Shown here: positions 1-11,902 of the stretch, piece by piece
Layout of the letters: each line of letters opens with the position of its first letter
Numbering within the stretch: position 1 is the stretch's first letter
Source of the DNA: Gonapodya sp. JEL0774
Taxonomy: Eukaryota > Monoblepharomycota > Monoblepharidomycetes > Monoblepharidales > Gonapodyaceae
NCBI GenBank assembly: GCA_027604505.1
Contig: JADIIX010000099.1
Coordinates: forward strand, 16,803 to 80,802
Direction: 5' to 3'
DNA: 64,000 nt
Notes under the pieces: model-generated
Database searches by the model: none
What the model was told of the DNA's origin: nothing
Seen by the model: only the letters and a program-made list of their open reading frames with translations
Made by a program: the position numbers and the translations under genes

Positions 1-26
1 TTGCGACAAGCTTCTGATACCTTTTC

Positions 27-624
27 ATGTCCGCGCGTCCCCCGCTTGCAGAAATCCACGTACGCACTCCTACCGCGGTCACTGGCCTGCTTTATAACGA
101 GTCAGGTACAATTGCTTTGCACGTCGGTGAAGAGCATGCGTTCTCCGGAAAGATGGAATGGGTCCGTACAGGCGTGCATGGAAGAGTGCACGAGGGGACG
201 CTGTTTTGGGAACAAAGAACTGAGGTAGGCTGAATCGCTTTTGGACATTGTTCAAGCGCGTAGCTCAACACAACCGCGATAACACAATCACTAGGCTATC
301 TTCCTCATCTCGACTGTCCCCACCTCTGCATCCGAACTTGAACGATATTTCCTGCTCAATCCCCTGGTCACAACGTGTCGTGTCTCTTTCGATCCCGAGA
401 ATCCCGACAAACCCATAGTTTACGTTACGACTCTCTCCCAAGAGCCAAGGAAACGGGTAAATCAAGTGATTGGTGCGGTGCTGGAGTGGGTGGAGGAGAA
501 CCCATTCGGACCGGCAGGGACAAGTTGGGCAGGTTATTTGCGGAAAGTGGAAGGTGTGAGAGTGGTTGTTGAGTCAGCGGAGGATGATATCCTATCACTT
601 GATAACATGAGGACGAAATTGTGA
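27..624 (+). CDS. Uncharacterised small protein, two exons
   Basis: I do not recognise this protein. Exon 1 (27-224) starts at an ATG preceded by an in-frame stop (15-17) and ends in phase 0 at a GTAGGC donor. Exon 2 (295-624) follows a CTAG acceptor and runs in the same frame to TGA, giving about 175 residues. The product looks globular: a beta-rich start (TGLLYNESGTIALHVGEEH), then an acidic region with a helix (RVNQVIGAVLEWVEENPFG), ending LDNMRTKL. There is no signal peptide or membrane segment. The clean frame across the intron supports a real gene. The gene lies at the window edge, so an additional upstream exon cannot be excluded. Confidence 0.55.
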
Positions 625-717
625 TTCACATAATGTAGTTGGGTACCAATGTCCATACCCATTACACTTGCAAGCCATGATCTAGCCATCTTTCGGAGAA
701 GCGGGTCATCTTCCCAC

Positions 718-1865
718 CTAAAGACACGTGTTTCTGGAGCCGACCCTGCATGTTTCTTTATGCGGTGTGTAGCGGTAACAACCACACTTGTCAGAAGAGC
801 AATTTGGAATGCCTTCCACGCTGGTGTCAGCCTGCAATTCGATAAATGGGAAGTATTTGGATGAACACATAGATACGTGTTAATTGTAGGAAACTCACCG
901 CTGTGCATGCCACGGAAACAAAGATTCCAACTGGCGACTCCGTTACAGCAGAAACAACGAGACCAAGAAGGGGGCACTTGATGTACCTTAATCCGGTCCT
1001 TGGTTGGGAAAGAAATGGAATTTTTAAGCTTCTCAGCAGTGAAATAGGCATGTCAACAACATACAACAAGACGCATTCGAGGGTGTCTTGGCAGCCCCAA
1101 ACGTATCCCGCATGATCAGAGTCCGGAAATTTATTATTCGAATTTTTGGCTTGGCACTGTTGCATCTCGGGGGTCAGTCCAGATGGTGGGGGTGGCGGTG
1201 CCGATGGGGGAGGGGGGGGTGCCGACGGTGGGGGAGGAGTAGGCGATGTTCCCCCAGTGCAACTGCAATCCATTGTTCACGTTAAAATTTTTTCAAAATA
1301 CTGTGAAATGTCCCCCACAAAATGTGTGCCCTACCTGTTCGAGCCACTGTTCCAGGAATACCCTGCGTTGCATGTGCATCCGCTACCGCTTTTCCAGTAA
1401 GAGTTTGGAGCGCAGCACTGTCCCTGGAACTTTGGTGACCACCCTGATATGCAAACGCAGTTTTGCCCTGAGTCGGGAACTGTCCCCCAAGGGCAGCTCG
1501 GAATCTTGCCATAACAGCTGTAACAGGGTAAGATTTAGGAAGATGCACAGTTAAACACTGTGTTGACTGGTGTGGTCTTACGTGTTGCCATTCCATTTTG
1601 TCCCAGATTCGCACACACAGCCTCGGGAGGAGTCCGCCCAATAAGAATTTGGACTACAACACTGCCCAGAACCGCTCGGTCTCCAACCAGTTTTGCACTT
1701 GCACGCGCTACCGTTCCACTCGGTCCCCCAGGGACAGCCGTCTCGCTTGCTCAGATGAGTAGAAAACGACTGGACTTCATCTGAGACGACCTCAGATTGC
1801 TCGGCAGCGCCAAAGCAGGTTTTTGCGATGGCGAACAGGAGCAGTGAACACGTTAAAAGTCTCAT
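718..1865 (-). CDS. Secreted two-module Cys-rich protein with polyproline linker (copy 1)
   Basis: The product is a predicted secreted protein of about 300 residues, function unknown. A signal peptide (MRLLTCSLLLFAIAKTCFG) is followed by a short pro-region ending in a Kex2-type KR immediately before the first Cys module. Two tandem modules share the pattern CPWGT...C.CK/I.GW...GQCC.PNSYW...GC.C..G..WN. An ag+t junction then leads to a polyproline linker built from repeated PPPPPSAP units, followed by a C-terminal domain with WGCQDTLEC, KCPLLG, ACTA and a CGCY..Y segment ending NTCL. Five exons: the first ends at 1582 (phase 2, GTAAGA donor), and the others were placed by matching frame and junction phase with copy 2 at 55486-56649, where every intron falls at the same place. 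The paralogue pair makes the model strong. The domains match no family I can name with confidence; cell-wall or extracellular binding is only a guess. Confidence 0.8.
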
Positions 1866-3102
1866 CAGATAGCTACGACGCCCACCACGGAGGCTGGTGC
1901 CCTTATAGCTTATGCGATGCAGGATGCGACAGTCGGGACTGCGTTGACCTCATCAGGGATAATCTTGGATGGCCATAGCAATATATCACGAGAACGGTTC
2001 ACCACCCCGGCCCACAGCCACCGCCGATCACTTTTGGTGGTTTGTTCGCCGACAGTGCCTTTTTCTGTCGGCTAGCCGGTAGTCCCGGTTGAGAAGTCCG
2101 GAGTCTTCTTGTTAGTTGGCAATTGATTAAACAAATTTTGCACCTCAAAGTCGGCGGCAGCGCGTCTAGAATTTTCCTGGCTCTCGACATCACCATTGAA
2201 CTTTTGATGACATCTTCTATGTTGGTTGGTGGATCCGGACAGGATCGGGAACACGAGTAATATATTGTGCAAAAGTGGCATCACACATAACGTTTCCAAA
2301 AAAGGATGGGACGACTGCCCTGCCAAGACCGTCAAGGGTTGTTCGAATGCAACATTTCGAGAGGACAATCCTGCTCGGACAACTCCAGGCACTTCCAGTA
2401 TGGAAATGCTATCTGTAGAGTTTTTGCATTGGCGAAGTTGTCCATGGCGGACATAAGAAATTGAATCACGCAAAGGCCCTCAGAAATTTTGTCGATGGTA
2501 CCTCTGTTCATGTTTTCCTCTTTCATTCGAGGCTCCCCCCCTCTTGCATATTCTTCTATTTATTATTTAAATTTTGATTTCATAATCTTTCTGTTCTCAT
2601 AACCCACATCCCAGATCTCCATTTCCTCAATCAATTTTCGAATTTCTTTTTTCGTCCACGGTATCTCTCCCAAACCATAGGGAGGTGCTTATGATCCTTC
2701 GGGTGAAGGCCTCGGTGGGACCCCTTACTGGGTCCTGGCAGGTTGGTGTAGCTACTTAGGCGGTTTGGGATCCCTGGGCAGGTGAGATGACGGAGTGGCT
2801 CGCCAACCTGGAGCAAAATCTGATGCGGGGAAGTTAATAGTACAAGTAGTTGTGTGCGTTTAGTATCTGTCCACCCGGTGCACAGACCTCCTACTGCCCT
2901 TGTAATACTTGTATGGTGGACGACACCTTGTCTGGTTTGGCAGACTCTTTTTGGGTTCAACCGGGGAACCGTAGGAAGACCAGCATTGCGTTCGAAGCAG
3001 TGCACCCTATAAGCCCACACAACTGCCGCAACCAGTCAACACCTCCAAAACCCAGATTGTAGCAATTAAAAGCAAGTGCATATAAAAACTACATGAAAAA
3101 AG
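1866..3102. other. Gene-poor stretch, no supported gene
   Basis: This holds the promoter side of the secreted-protein gene (1866-2000) and then about 1.1 kb with only short open frames. A minus-strand frame at 2072-2473 (133 codons) and a partly overlapping one at 2332-2526 could be exons of one gene, since an acceptor-like CTACAG lies between them, but the protein has no recognisable motif. The segment 2640-3060 is GC-richer than its surroundings and has a minus frame rich in Arg and Pro, which could be a decayed repeat. No terminal repeats or transposase motifs are visible. Confidence 0.4.
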
Positions 3103-3651
3103 CTATTTTTGGCTTATTCCGAACTCTTGATTGGACTCCATAATCCCACTGAAAAGTTCGGGCCGTTGAAGATTTTTCCGCGTCTCCCGTTCTCTGTCAC
3201 GGCGTGTTCTCCGACGTTCCTTGGACAGTTGGGCATTCAGATCTTTACCATTGAAACAATCGACATGAATGTTCAGCTCGTCATCCGGGGAGGCCCCTGT
3301 CGTGTCCGCATCATTTCTGTCCAATTGTCCAACCGCACCACCGATCTCTGCCAGCCTATCCTCGTCATTGCCAGGCCCGTGTTCGTCATGTCCTTCTGCG
3401 TGACTAGCAGTTTCTGACCCGGGGTCTGGTACGCCATCTGAGCACTCCGAAGGAGTTGCGAAGTCCTCCACGTCGTCCTCGTCAACCCAGTCCGGATCCT
3501 CAAGGTCATCATAGGGAGGTGCAAATGACCCAAAGCAACCACGAGCGCCGCGTGGTTGATGGCGCTCTCTGCGGCCCGTGAATAGGTGATAAAAGTTGGT
3601 CACAGTGAGCGGGGAGCACGGTCGAGACGTGCACAAAGTCTGACCCACCAC
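3103..3651 (-). CDS. Possible acidic/charged hypothetical protein or decayed element
   Basis: This is an uninterrupted minus frame of 182 codons. Its central part is very acidic (APPYDDLEDPDWVDEDDVED and further D/E-rich sequence) and is followed by a basic Arg-rich stretch (KERRRTRRDRERETRKN) before the stop. The composition is unlike random shadow translation of this moderately AT-rich DNA, so it may be an exon of a real gene or a fragment of a mobile element. No domain, partner exon or promoter could be identified, and the flanks are AT-rich with no genes. Confidence 0.25.
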   Translation of the reverse strand: MVGQTLCTSRPCSPLTVTNFYHLFTGRRERHQPRGARGCFGSFAPPYDDLEDPDWVDEDDVEDFATPSECSDGVPDPGSETASHAEGHDEHGPGNDEDRLAEIGGAVGQLDRNDADTTGASPDDELNIHVDCFNGKDLNAQLSKERRRTRRDRERETRKNLQRPELFSGIMESNQEFGISQK

Positions 3652-4375
3652 AAAGGACCCCGCTCCAGGCGTCCCCGGCGCTGTTTTGGAGGCCGGATAA
3701 ATGTCGGAGATTAGCCGGTCTTGCTTTGACGCACTAATCCCATTGACAGCGATCGGTGTTGGGGGAACTTAATGACTAGGCTGTTTCAGAAAAAATTTCT
3801 GACCGGTGAGATTGATCAGAATTCTCTAAATAGCTGGATTATGCTTTCTATTGTACTTTGCAATAATTATTTGAGTTGTGATGAATATTTGAAAATCGGG
3901 GGGTCGTGTGTTGGCTTGGGGGGTCGTCCACAAAACATCTGTAGCCTGCACGAGCCATCCACCTGAAGGCTCACCATTCAAAATCAAATATTTGAGATTT
4001 TGATATGTTCTTTTGCACTATTTGCCCATTTGATAAAAGCACGGGATATTGAAACTTAAATGAGTTGCGGCTGTATGAAACACACACAAAGCAAAGGTAG
4101 CCGGCTCAATTCCATTGAGTTACCCTTTCTTCCCATAAATTGGCCCCGCGCCGTCAAGGCCAGCACGGAGTTACGGTTATTTTAAACCTCTGATTTCGGG
4201 GTGGACAGAGGCTCAAGTGATACTTTGTATCATTCGAGTGGTATTCTTTGTTCACCGTACTCTCTGTCCCACGACTGCAATCGGACTTCCTGTTCGTACC
4301 TTATCCGGGTTTTTATGTCCTGTTGCCGAACACCGCAGTGGCCTTCATTTCGTCGGAGCAAATCTTGCCCATACA
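3652..4375. other. AT-rich intergenic region upstream of the DET1-like gene
   Basis: No coding signal is visible on either strand apart from a 64-codon AT-rich frame at 3772. The last part (about 4200-4375) reads through into the DET1 frame without a stop but has no homology to that family, so it is taken as 5' untranslated or promoter sequence. Confidence 0.4.
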
Positions 4376-7300
4376 ATGGCGACGCTGCCTCCTCCCATCC
4401 GCCCGTCAGGCTTCCGCCGCATCTGCAAGCGGTCCTTATTTTCGTCTCTCCGTAACCGAGAGGCTGGGATGCACCTGCAGGCGGGGTCGGGAAGGCCAAA
4501 CATTAACTGGGCCACGCAGAGACAGGTCACATGGAATCTAGTTCCCGATACAACCTTTTATGATTTAAGAATGCCGAATGGATGTCAACAATTGCACTTT
4601 CGGAAGTTTTCGGGCGATGGAAAGGTGGGTTTAAGTAGGGTGAGGATGGATGATGGGCTGGTGAGCGAACTCGACTCGAAGGACCAATGATACCAACCGC
4701 CCAGGGACCAAGATTGAGCGCTTGCGCACTCGGTAAAGCTGTTGTGAAGATGAAATGATGGGTGCCTGAGCTCTCCGGGGACTGATTGAGTTGACAGCGA
4801 TATACTGCTATGCAGCTCACCAACACCTTCACGGATGGAGGCCGAGCAGGGGCTTTAAAGGAACAGAACAACCAGATGAACGAGGAAAGAATCAGAAGTT
4901 TCAGGAAATTGTTCGTGTTTGTGTCTTTTTTCACCCACTCCCTTGCTCACCCCATATTTCCACCTAATCACAGTATCTCGTGGCCTTCGGAAAGTCGAAC
5001 CACTCTCTCGTCCTGCTCCGTTATTTGGGTCCAGGCTGCCCCTCTGTTGCGTCCCGTAGGACCACCTCTCGCTCTCGCGGCCCAGCTGACACCTCCTCAT
5101 CAGACAGATCATCGTCCTTTACTTCTGCATCAGAAATCACTCCCTCTGCCCGTGTAGGGACGTCGACAAACGGGTTCACGTCCTCCGCTTCCCTCGCCAC
5201 GGCTGCGGAGAACGAAAGGTCTCAAGCATCTTTACCATCACTGCCGGATGGCGAAGGACTTGCGGACCAAGTGGGGAGTCCAACCGCATTTTCTGACTTC
5301 TTTGCGGTGGAGTATGAGATCAACGTGACGGCGGGAACCGAAGTGCTGTGCAAAGAGTTCTCGATGTTTACAGAGGATGGGAAATTTGTGAGTTGGAGTT
5401 AACTGTTATCTCAGTATTGTAGGGTTTTGGTGAATTGCGGATGGATTTGCACGATAACACATTTTCGAAGCACCAAGGACTGCTTAATTGATGGTGCAAA
5501 CAAACTTGCTGTCCTCATTCTGTTTTCCACTTCTCCAGCTCATCCTCGCCTCCGCGGTTCCATCCTCCACACCCCCAGCTCAGGACTCTCGGACTTCCAT
5601 CCAACAGCTCGACGATGTGACGTTCTGGATTGTGGAGATATCAAGCGGTACGGTGAGTTTGCTTTTGCTATGGAGCGTTGATGAGGAGCGTGCTGTATAA
5701 GAGTCTCCTGATTTACTCGATGTCTGTAGATTGCAGATCGACGCACGTTCAAGTCCGACTACATCTATCTCTCCAACCATGCCGGTGTTTCGCTAATGGA
5801 CACCAAGCTTCTCATTACAAGCGTGCAACACCAAGCTGCATACGTTTTAGAAATTATGGTCAGTTTTCCGCTGATAATATCACCTGTTCCAAAGCGTTTG
5901 TGACTCATATCTGCGTGCACGCGCCACTTTCAGCCATCTGGTCGCCTCAATCATACCCACTCCATCGGCCCCGACGTCTTTCCCAACGACAACGAGCCTA
6001 TAGGTCTACTTTCACTCCGGGAGAAAGAATGGAGGCGCGCGGCTGAGTCTTTGCCCTCCGTTCGGACTGCACCACAGCATCAGTTGCAACTTTCCCAGAC
6101 GACGGAAGTGCGATTGAGACCAGTGGGCGGCGTTCTTGGGAAGAGGCAGCGAGCCGAAGAGGATGACAGAGAAGATGCAACAGATATTCAACCCCCAAGC
6201 ACGTCCGGCTTCCGTCCTGTAAAATTGTTTGGTCCACGCAGACCTACAGTTCCTTCCATCACAGCGGTATCCTCAACATCCGATCTGCTGGCCTCAACTC
6301 CGACGATCACTTCTGGTGCAACAAGCCCACCAGGTGCATGGAGTCCCGCTTGGACAACCGGAACTGGGTCTCGGCCGACAACACGACGACTCGTCCCCGT
6401 TGACGCCATTATCCCCGCGCAAACATCTCCCACCTCCACACCTACTCGCTCTCTTCTTCGAGATGAATCGGCGTCAGATGATCTCCTTCCGGGACTGAAG
6501 CAACGTCTCATGGCGCATCTGCACCGCCTCGCTGTAGCTTCTGGAGATCCAGCCCGACTTCGATATTTCTACCTGAGCTGGGACTACTTCTCCTCCCTGG
6601 TCATGTGGCGATGTGAGTGGATGGACCAGGACACAATAGTATTCAAAATGGGTGCACCTGACTCTGTAGGGAAATCGGATCCACCACCTACTGCAGCCAC
6701 GTTTCTAATGGTGGTGGAGCTGAGTTCGGGCAAAATCTTGGGATTTCATGATTCGTGTAGTCCGGATTTGCTAGACTGGTACGAAAGAGACGACAGGTGG
6801 AGGAGGCAAGCCGCTGGAAGGGTCAATTGGTGTGGAAGTTTGGCGAATTCGGAGAGGGCGAGGGAGGCAGTCAGGAGGGCGATGTTCAGTCTATGGAAAG
6901 CGAAGAACGGAGGGTGAGTCTGTTAACTGTTGTTCTTTTCAGTTTACAAATTCGTCAACTTGATCGATGTGTTACACCCGGAAATCCAAGGTCACACCAA
7001 GCGATCAAGCGAGCACTTGCAAATGTGCCGCATAATCCGCAGTCGTACAGCGAAAGCCCCTATTGGGACCAGGAGCTCTTTAGCTACGACGAGAGAACAA
7101 TCGGTCCCTTGGAAAGGTAATTACTGGTTTCATTTTCGGTATCTGAATAGTCTGTTTTGATAAGACTTTGAAATCTCCATTTGCTGCTGATGCAGACCAA
7201 AAGTTGCTATTGACTTTCCTTACAAGTTTTTCAATCGAGTAACTGGCGAGTACGCATTTACCATCGATCCCTTCCCAACGCCATACGGGGTTGGCCCAGT

Positions 7301-7486
7301 GAGGTCAAAGTGAGTGAACTACCTTTTACGTCCGTCGAGACTTCGTCGCGTCAATACTCTTTTTTTCTTTGCAGGCACTATGCTGCCTTACTATTCCATC
7401 CAACCGATCCCTTCTGTCTCACAGTTATGTACCAATCGCAGCAGCAAGCGACGATTAATATACATGCAAGGAGGTGTGTGGGGTAG
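4376..7486 (+). CDS. DET1: DET1 homologue (CRL4 ubiquitin ligase adaptor subunit)
   Basis: DET1 binds DDB1 together with COP10/DDA1 and steers CUL4 ubiquitin ligases toward nuclear regulators in plants and animals. Eight exons join in frame: 4376-4624, 4974-5387, 5539-5652, 5730-5858, 5934-6913, 6943-7116, 7196-7309 and 7375-7486, giving about 761 residues. Family features in order are: NLVPDTTFYDLRMP, RKFSGDGK joined to YLVAFGKSNHSL, the CKEFSMFTEDGKF block, FKSDYIYLSNHAGVSL with ITSVQHQAAYVLEIM, a long disordered insert (about residues 330-460), the RYFYLSWDYFSSLVMWR region, and SPYWDQELFSYDERT with the final LLFHPTDPFCLTV. The ATG at 4376 gives the conserved N-terminus. The disordered insert and the compact C-terminus differ from animal DET1. 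The assignment rests on remembered family motifs matching in order. Confidence 0.85.
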
Positions 7487-7789
7487 GTGGGATAAAGGGT
7501 TGGGAATGACGGGTATAGCTATGTACTGGAACGAGGCACTGGTCCGAGTCCTTCTTCTCATCAAAATTCTCCCATACTTTACGGTCTGCTTACTATTAAT
7601 TGCAATGTTCCATGCATGTTGGAAGTTTGATTTCAATTGTAGTTCCCTCCTTTAATTCTGTATAAATCTCACTGTGTTGACCTGTTAAACCTTGTTCACA
7701 TTGTTCAGTTACGTATGACAGATGTAGTTTCAATAATTTAGAAGGTTAGAGGTACGTGAGAACATCAAAGTGCCACGACGCCGAGAGAA
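7487..7789. other. Convergent 3' intergenic region
   Basis: This lies between the stops of the DET1 homologue and the Fungal_trans regulator. It is AT-rich in the middle (7600-7740), consistent with 3' untranslated sequence of both genes. No gene is seen. Confidence 0.5.
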
Positions 7790-10700
7790 TCATACAATTT
7801 GCCCTGCCCCCTCTGTTAATGCCGCAACGTCCATCCTCCCGATCTCCTCCGCCAAACGCGCAAGCAACGTATCCGCATTGCGGTGTCCAAGAGCTGCCTT
7901 ACACATACGGTGAAGTTCACCGAGCACGGAATGTCTGGTGGTATGTTGTCATCAGACGCTTTCCTGGTGAGAAGAAACAATGACCGAATCGATACTCACG
8001 CGCGCTCGACGAGGCCCTCAGGAGGCGGACCATCAAGAACCGTTTGCAATGCCCCCGTCGCCAGGAAGATTATAACGACCGGGCAGAGGCTAAGGACCAG
8101 TAGTTATCCAGGAGGGAAACATGTACTTCCACATGATGGCATCATAGGTTCATCAAATACAGCAGACTTACAGGAAGGTGGTTGCATCATGTGATTGATC
8201 CGTTCTCTCCTCCAACATGATACTCTCTGACACTTTGGCAATCTCGGATGCTTCTGCAGCATGTGCGAAAGCCGTCAAAAATGCCGGTGACTGTGACTGT
8301 GAGACCGTTATCCAAGATGTTCATTTCAGCGATTTGAAGATCCTTGCGAGTGTTGAGAGTTCTGTTTTGCATCTCTCACTCACCCAAGCAACGAGTGTTT
8401 TCTCCAGCTCGTCCCGGTCGAAATTTCCAACGTGGTAGTCCGCACCAGGGTTGGGAGATGAAGCTATCCACACAGGGCGAAGGACAAACTCGGTGGCCAG
8501 CTTCAAAGTGAGGGTAGAGGGACCATGGAGAACTATGAGATGAATGACGTGGAAGGCGCCGAAAGCATTTTGATTCCAGAGGGGGGGAGGCGGGGAAGGA
8601 GGGGCGGGCGGGGGTGGGGGGGTGGGGGGGAAGGACGGTGATGAACCATCACAGCAATGCAATACATCTCCCATCTAGTGCCCGGAGACCCAACGAAACC
8701 CACCGGTCCAAACCCCGTGATAACTCAGCCACAACCTCCTCACACTCGTTTCCGATAAACCAACGCTACCTTTTGCCACGTACTCTTCAAGCTTTCGTTT
8801 CCAAGTTTCCAGCTCCTCTTCAATCTCGGCAACTCTGGCCAGGACGCTCATTCTCTGCCTGTCCGTTAGAGGAGCGAAGGGGAGCACGCCACGGTTCCAG
8901 TAATGTTGGTGGAAATCGACCACGTGTCCAAATGGATACGATAGTGCGGCTTCGAACGCGAATTGTGACAAGGCGGTCGGTTGCGGTTCAGGAAGGTGGG
9001 AGGTCGGCCGGATGGAAAAGAAGGTGTCTAAAGTGTAAGGCGGGACGTATGTTGCAGGTGGAAGATGAGGAGAGTTCCAAACGCTGAATATAACAGAAAG
9101 TACATTCTAAGAGAGAGGTCTTTTCCGGGTGGATCGTGCAGAAATTCAACAACACACTCATCAGGACACGGCAACCAGAGCCCACAACTTTCCATATCTT
9201 GCAATAACGGTGGCCTGTTTGTCGCTGCAGCCATGCTCCTGTCCAAAATATAAGTAAACCAGAAACTCCGGCGGAAGCTCTCGCGATCGGCCCAGGAATC
9301 AAGACGGTCAATCAATGATCTCTCAGTCGTGAAATTGAGGAGCTTAATGTGCGAGGCACATTGAATGTAATAAAAGTAGGCTTCTTTCCACTGCTCGGTT
9401 ATACAACATTGTTGCGGAGACATGAGATTTCGCACAAAAAAAAAAAAAATTAGAAGTAAGTACAATGAAATACTGCTCAAACAAAAACGAAGGCGTTTAG
9501 GTTTCCCCTTGTGTTTTGTCGGGTGAAGTTTCCATCCGGAGACTTTCTTGTCCCTCCGTTCGTCTGGCCCCGACTCGAACCGCTCTTCACTCACCATGAC
9601 ATGCTTAACTGCATACGTAAACCCATACAACAACCCCACCAAACCTGCCAAGCCAGGCCTGTCCGCAGATGCCTTGATAGCCCTCCTCAATCTCGGAAAA
9701 AACACTGCCCTTCCCATAGCTCTGACCTCTGGGCTTTCGTGCATGTGGGACCCAATGGTCAGTATCGCGTAGTAGACGATCGGATTAGGCGGAGTGGGGG
9801 ACTGTAGGAATGATGCTCGGTGGACGAGGGAGAAGTGGACGATGGAGAAGTGTAGGGGGAAGCGGTCGAAGTAGAGGTGTACGAGTGAGTTGATAAGCTG
9901 TGGTGCGGGAACTGGTGGCAGCTGCAAAATTGACGGTCCCGAAAGGTGATGAAAAGGTGAATACGAATTGAATTGGAGGCACAGACAATGAGCATTATAA
10001 CAACATCGTCACGCAGCATGGCCCGTCTCTTCGACGTCCCTGGCAAATCCATATAGGTAAGAAATGGCTCTCTTAGCAAACAAGTTTGCATCTCCACATG
10101 TGACGTACAGTCCTTCAGCGAATAGGCCTGTGTTTCTGCGGCTTCGGTGCACACGGTGCTCTTCAACCACACCTGTCATGCAATACGCCTTCGTGAACTC
10201 ACGTCGTCAAACGCAGTGAGAGACCGTGTCATTTGCCACGACCCCGCATCGAAAGCTGGCAAGTCTGGCATGGGCATGGCATCCCAGTGCGTCGTGTCAA
10301 AGGATCCCGTATTTATAGGTCCCAGATTTATCGACGGAAGGTCCACCAACACCGTCACTGAGGATGGACATTGCAAAGCTTCTTGGCGCTCGCCAGAGTT
10401 GACAGATTCGGCGTCTTGTGGTCCGTCGTGTGAGTTCCGCTTCGCAATCGTCATTTGACCCTCTGCATCAGTTTCGGTGAGAGCTGAGTATGAACGGGAT
10501 TTCGGCTGGGACGTGGGTGCAGAAGGAGAGATTGGATGAGAGAGAGAAGTTGAAGTCGTTTGGGGGATAGTCTGGACACCTGGTGGCGTCGGAGTCGGCG
10601 CAGGGTTATTGGGCAGAAGGAAATCGAGATGACGCAGAAAAGGCGACGAGGCAGCCGCAGCCGCAAAGTTGCCCAAGCGAGCGGGTGAGATCCGACGTGC

Positions 10701-11320
10701 AAGATGAAGAGCAGCTGATGTAGGAGATGTCGCGGGTGGACTGTGTGGAGCTGATGGGTTCTCGGTTTCGGTCCCGGTGGTGGGGAGGGAGGCCGTTTCA
10801 GGAGAGACAGATGATGATGGTAATGTCCCACCTCCAAGGATCAAGTTTTCTAAGCGAGCGAGCCTGCCGAACACCCCTTTATCGCGACGAGGTTTCCGCT
10901 GTGTCTGTCCCTGAGGGTGTTGATGCTGCAGGGGGTCTGGCACCGATATGTGCTGGCGGTGTAGCTGTTGTTGTTTGAGTTGCTGGATTTGCTGTTGGTG
11001 CTGCTGGGCGTGTTGGTGCCCAATGTACGGCGCTTGCGGTGTTTGAGGTGAAGGAAGCTCCCGCAATGCATGTGTTCCGGATATGGAGTGTGACTTTGCA
11101 CGAGGTAGAAAAATTGCAGAAAATAAGATCAAAGAAGCACGATAAGGAGTTCTGAAGCTATTTGCTCGAATCAGACGACTTGGTGGGACTGGCTTGCGGT
11201 GTTCCCCCTCTGTGAGATGAGTTTAGCAGACTATACGCTGCTCACCTTGCGCTTTTTAGTCTCCCTGCCATCTTCACTTGCAACGCCGCCCGCTGCCCTC
11301 CAGACTCCATCTACATCCAT
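7790..11320 (-). CDS. Fungal_trans (middle homology region) transcription regulator, zinc cluster not seen
   Basis: This is a nuclear regulator of the Gal4-type superfamily by its middle homology region. Start at 11320: MDVDGVWRAAGG, then a KKRK cluster ending exon 1 (11246). Next comes a Gln/His-rich stretch and KGVFGRLARLENLILGG, the dimerisation-type helix usually found after a zinc cluster. The Fungal_trans core follows: LINSLVHLYFDRFPLHFSIVH, then YAILTIGSHM, AYFYYIQCASHIKLL and SFWFTYILDRSMAAATNRPP. The C-terminal helices contain a coiled coil (VAEIEEELETWKRKLEEYV), IIFLATGALQTVLDGPPPEG, and a last exon ending GAGQIV at 7790. At least nine exons are inferred. The splice joining CPD to VWNSPHLPP (donor GTGTGT, acceptor near 9095) restores frame; several others are approximate. 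The six-Cys Zn2Cys6 motif expected after KKRK is not encoded in the readable exons. Confidence 0.75.
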
Positions 11321-11902
11321 TGGCTTTCTGTCGACAAAATCGATGTCCCTACCGATTGGAATAAAATAACCAGTTGAGCGTCCGCGTTAAAGCCCCGCGT
11401 ACAAATTCCTGAGAATGCACAAGGAGTGGATTCGACAGTCCCAGAAAATTGGGCGATTGCACGCTGAGAATGATTCAGTTTGATGCTCTGCGGTTTCCTG
11501 GGTGAATTCGTTTCTCCGCGGACCTCACTCAGCTCCGTCCACAACAACCAAGGAGCTTGTGACAGCAATCAGACAACAGATATTCTCGATTTATTAAATT
11601 AAGCGTACTAAATCAACGTCTTACAATCAATTCAGAACTTTGTCTTGAACTTCGGATTGAACAACTCCATTCAGTGAATGTTCTTCATCTCAAGAGCGAA
11701 ACAGCCCGATATCAACTAGGATATAATAACGAATTTTAACTCCCGCTAAATTCCTCTCTCAACAACCTTGGATCATCTGAAGCTTTGGGTTCGTGCACAC
11801 AAGGTTTGTGACGAAGTCGAGGCATTAATTTTATCTTTCGGAGCTTGTGCCGAGTTGCCGACTGCATCACATATTCTGCATTCGAAATCCCATCGCTGGA
11901 AC
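11321..11902. promoter_or_regulatory. Shared divergent promoter region, Fungal_trans regulator / TPR chaperone
   Basis: The two flanking genes are transcribed away from this region, so it should hold both promoters. It is AT-rich around 11580-11760. A plus frame is open from 11768 into the TPR gene, but its first 45 codons look non-conserved, and the ATG at 11903 (MKTRRKRAVG) is preferred as the start. Confidence 0.4.

Noticed and set aside
2640-3651. Transposable element remnant
   Set aside because: Composition and open minus frames are suggestive, but no terminal repeats, target-site duplication, reverse transcriptase or transposase motif was found.
7391-7636. Gene on the minus strand overlapping the DET1 3' end
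   Set aside because: It is antisense to the conserved last DET1 exon and has no recognisable protein features.
9437-9450. Poly(A) run as a retroposition or polyadenylation mark
   Set aside because: It lies inside an intron of the Fungal_trans regulator as the poly-T before an acceptor on the minus strand, an ordinary pyrimidine tract.
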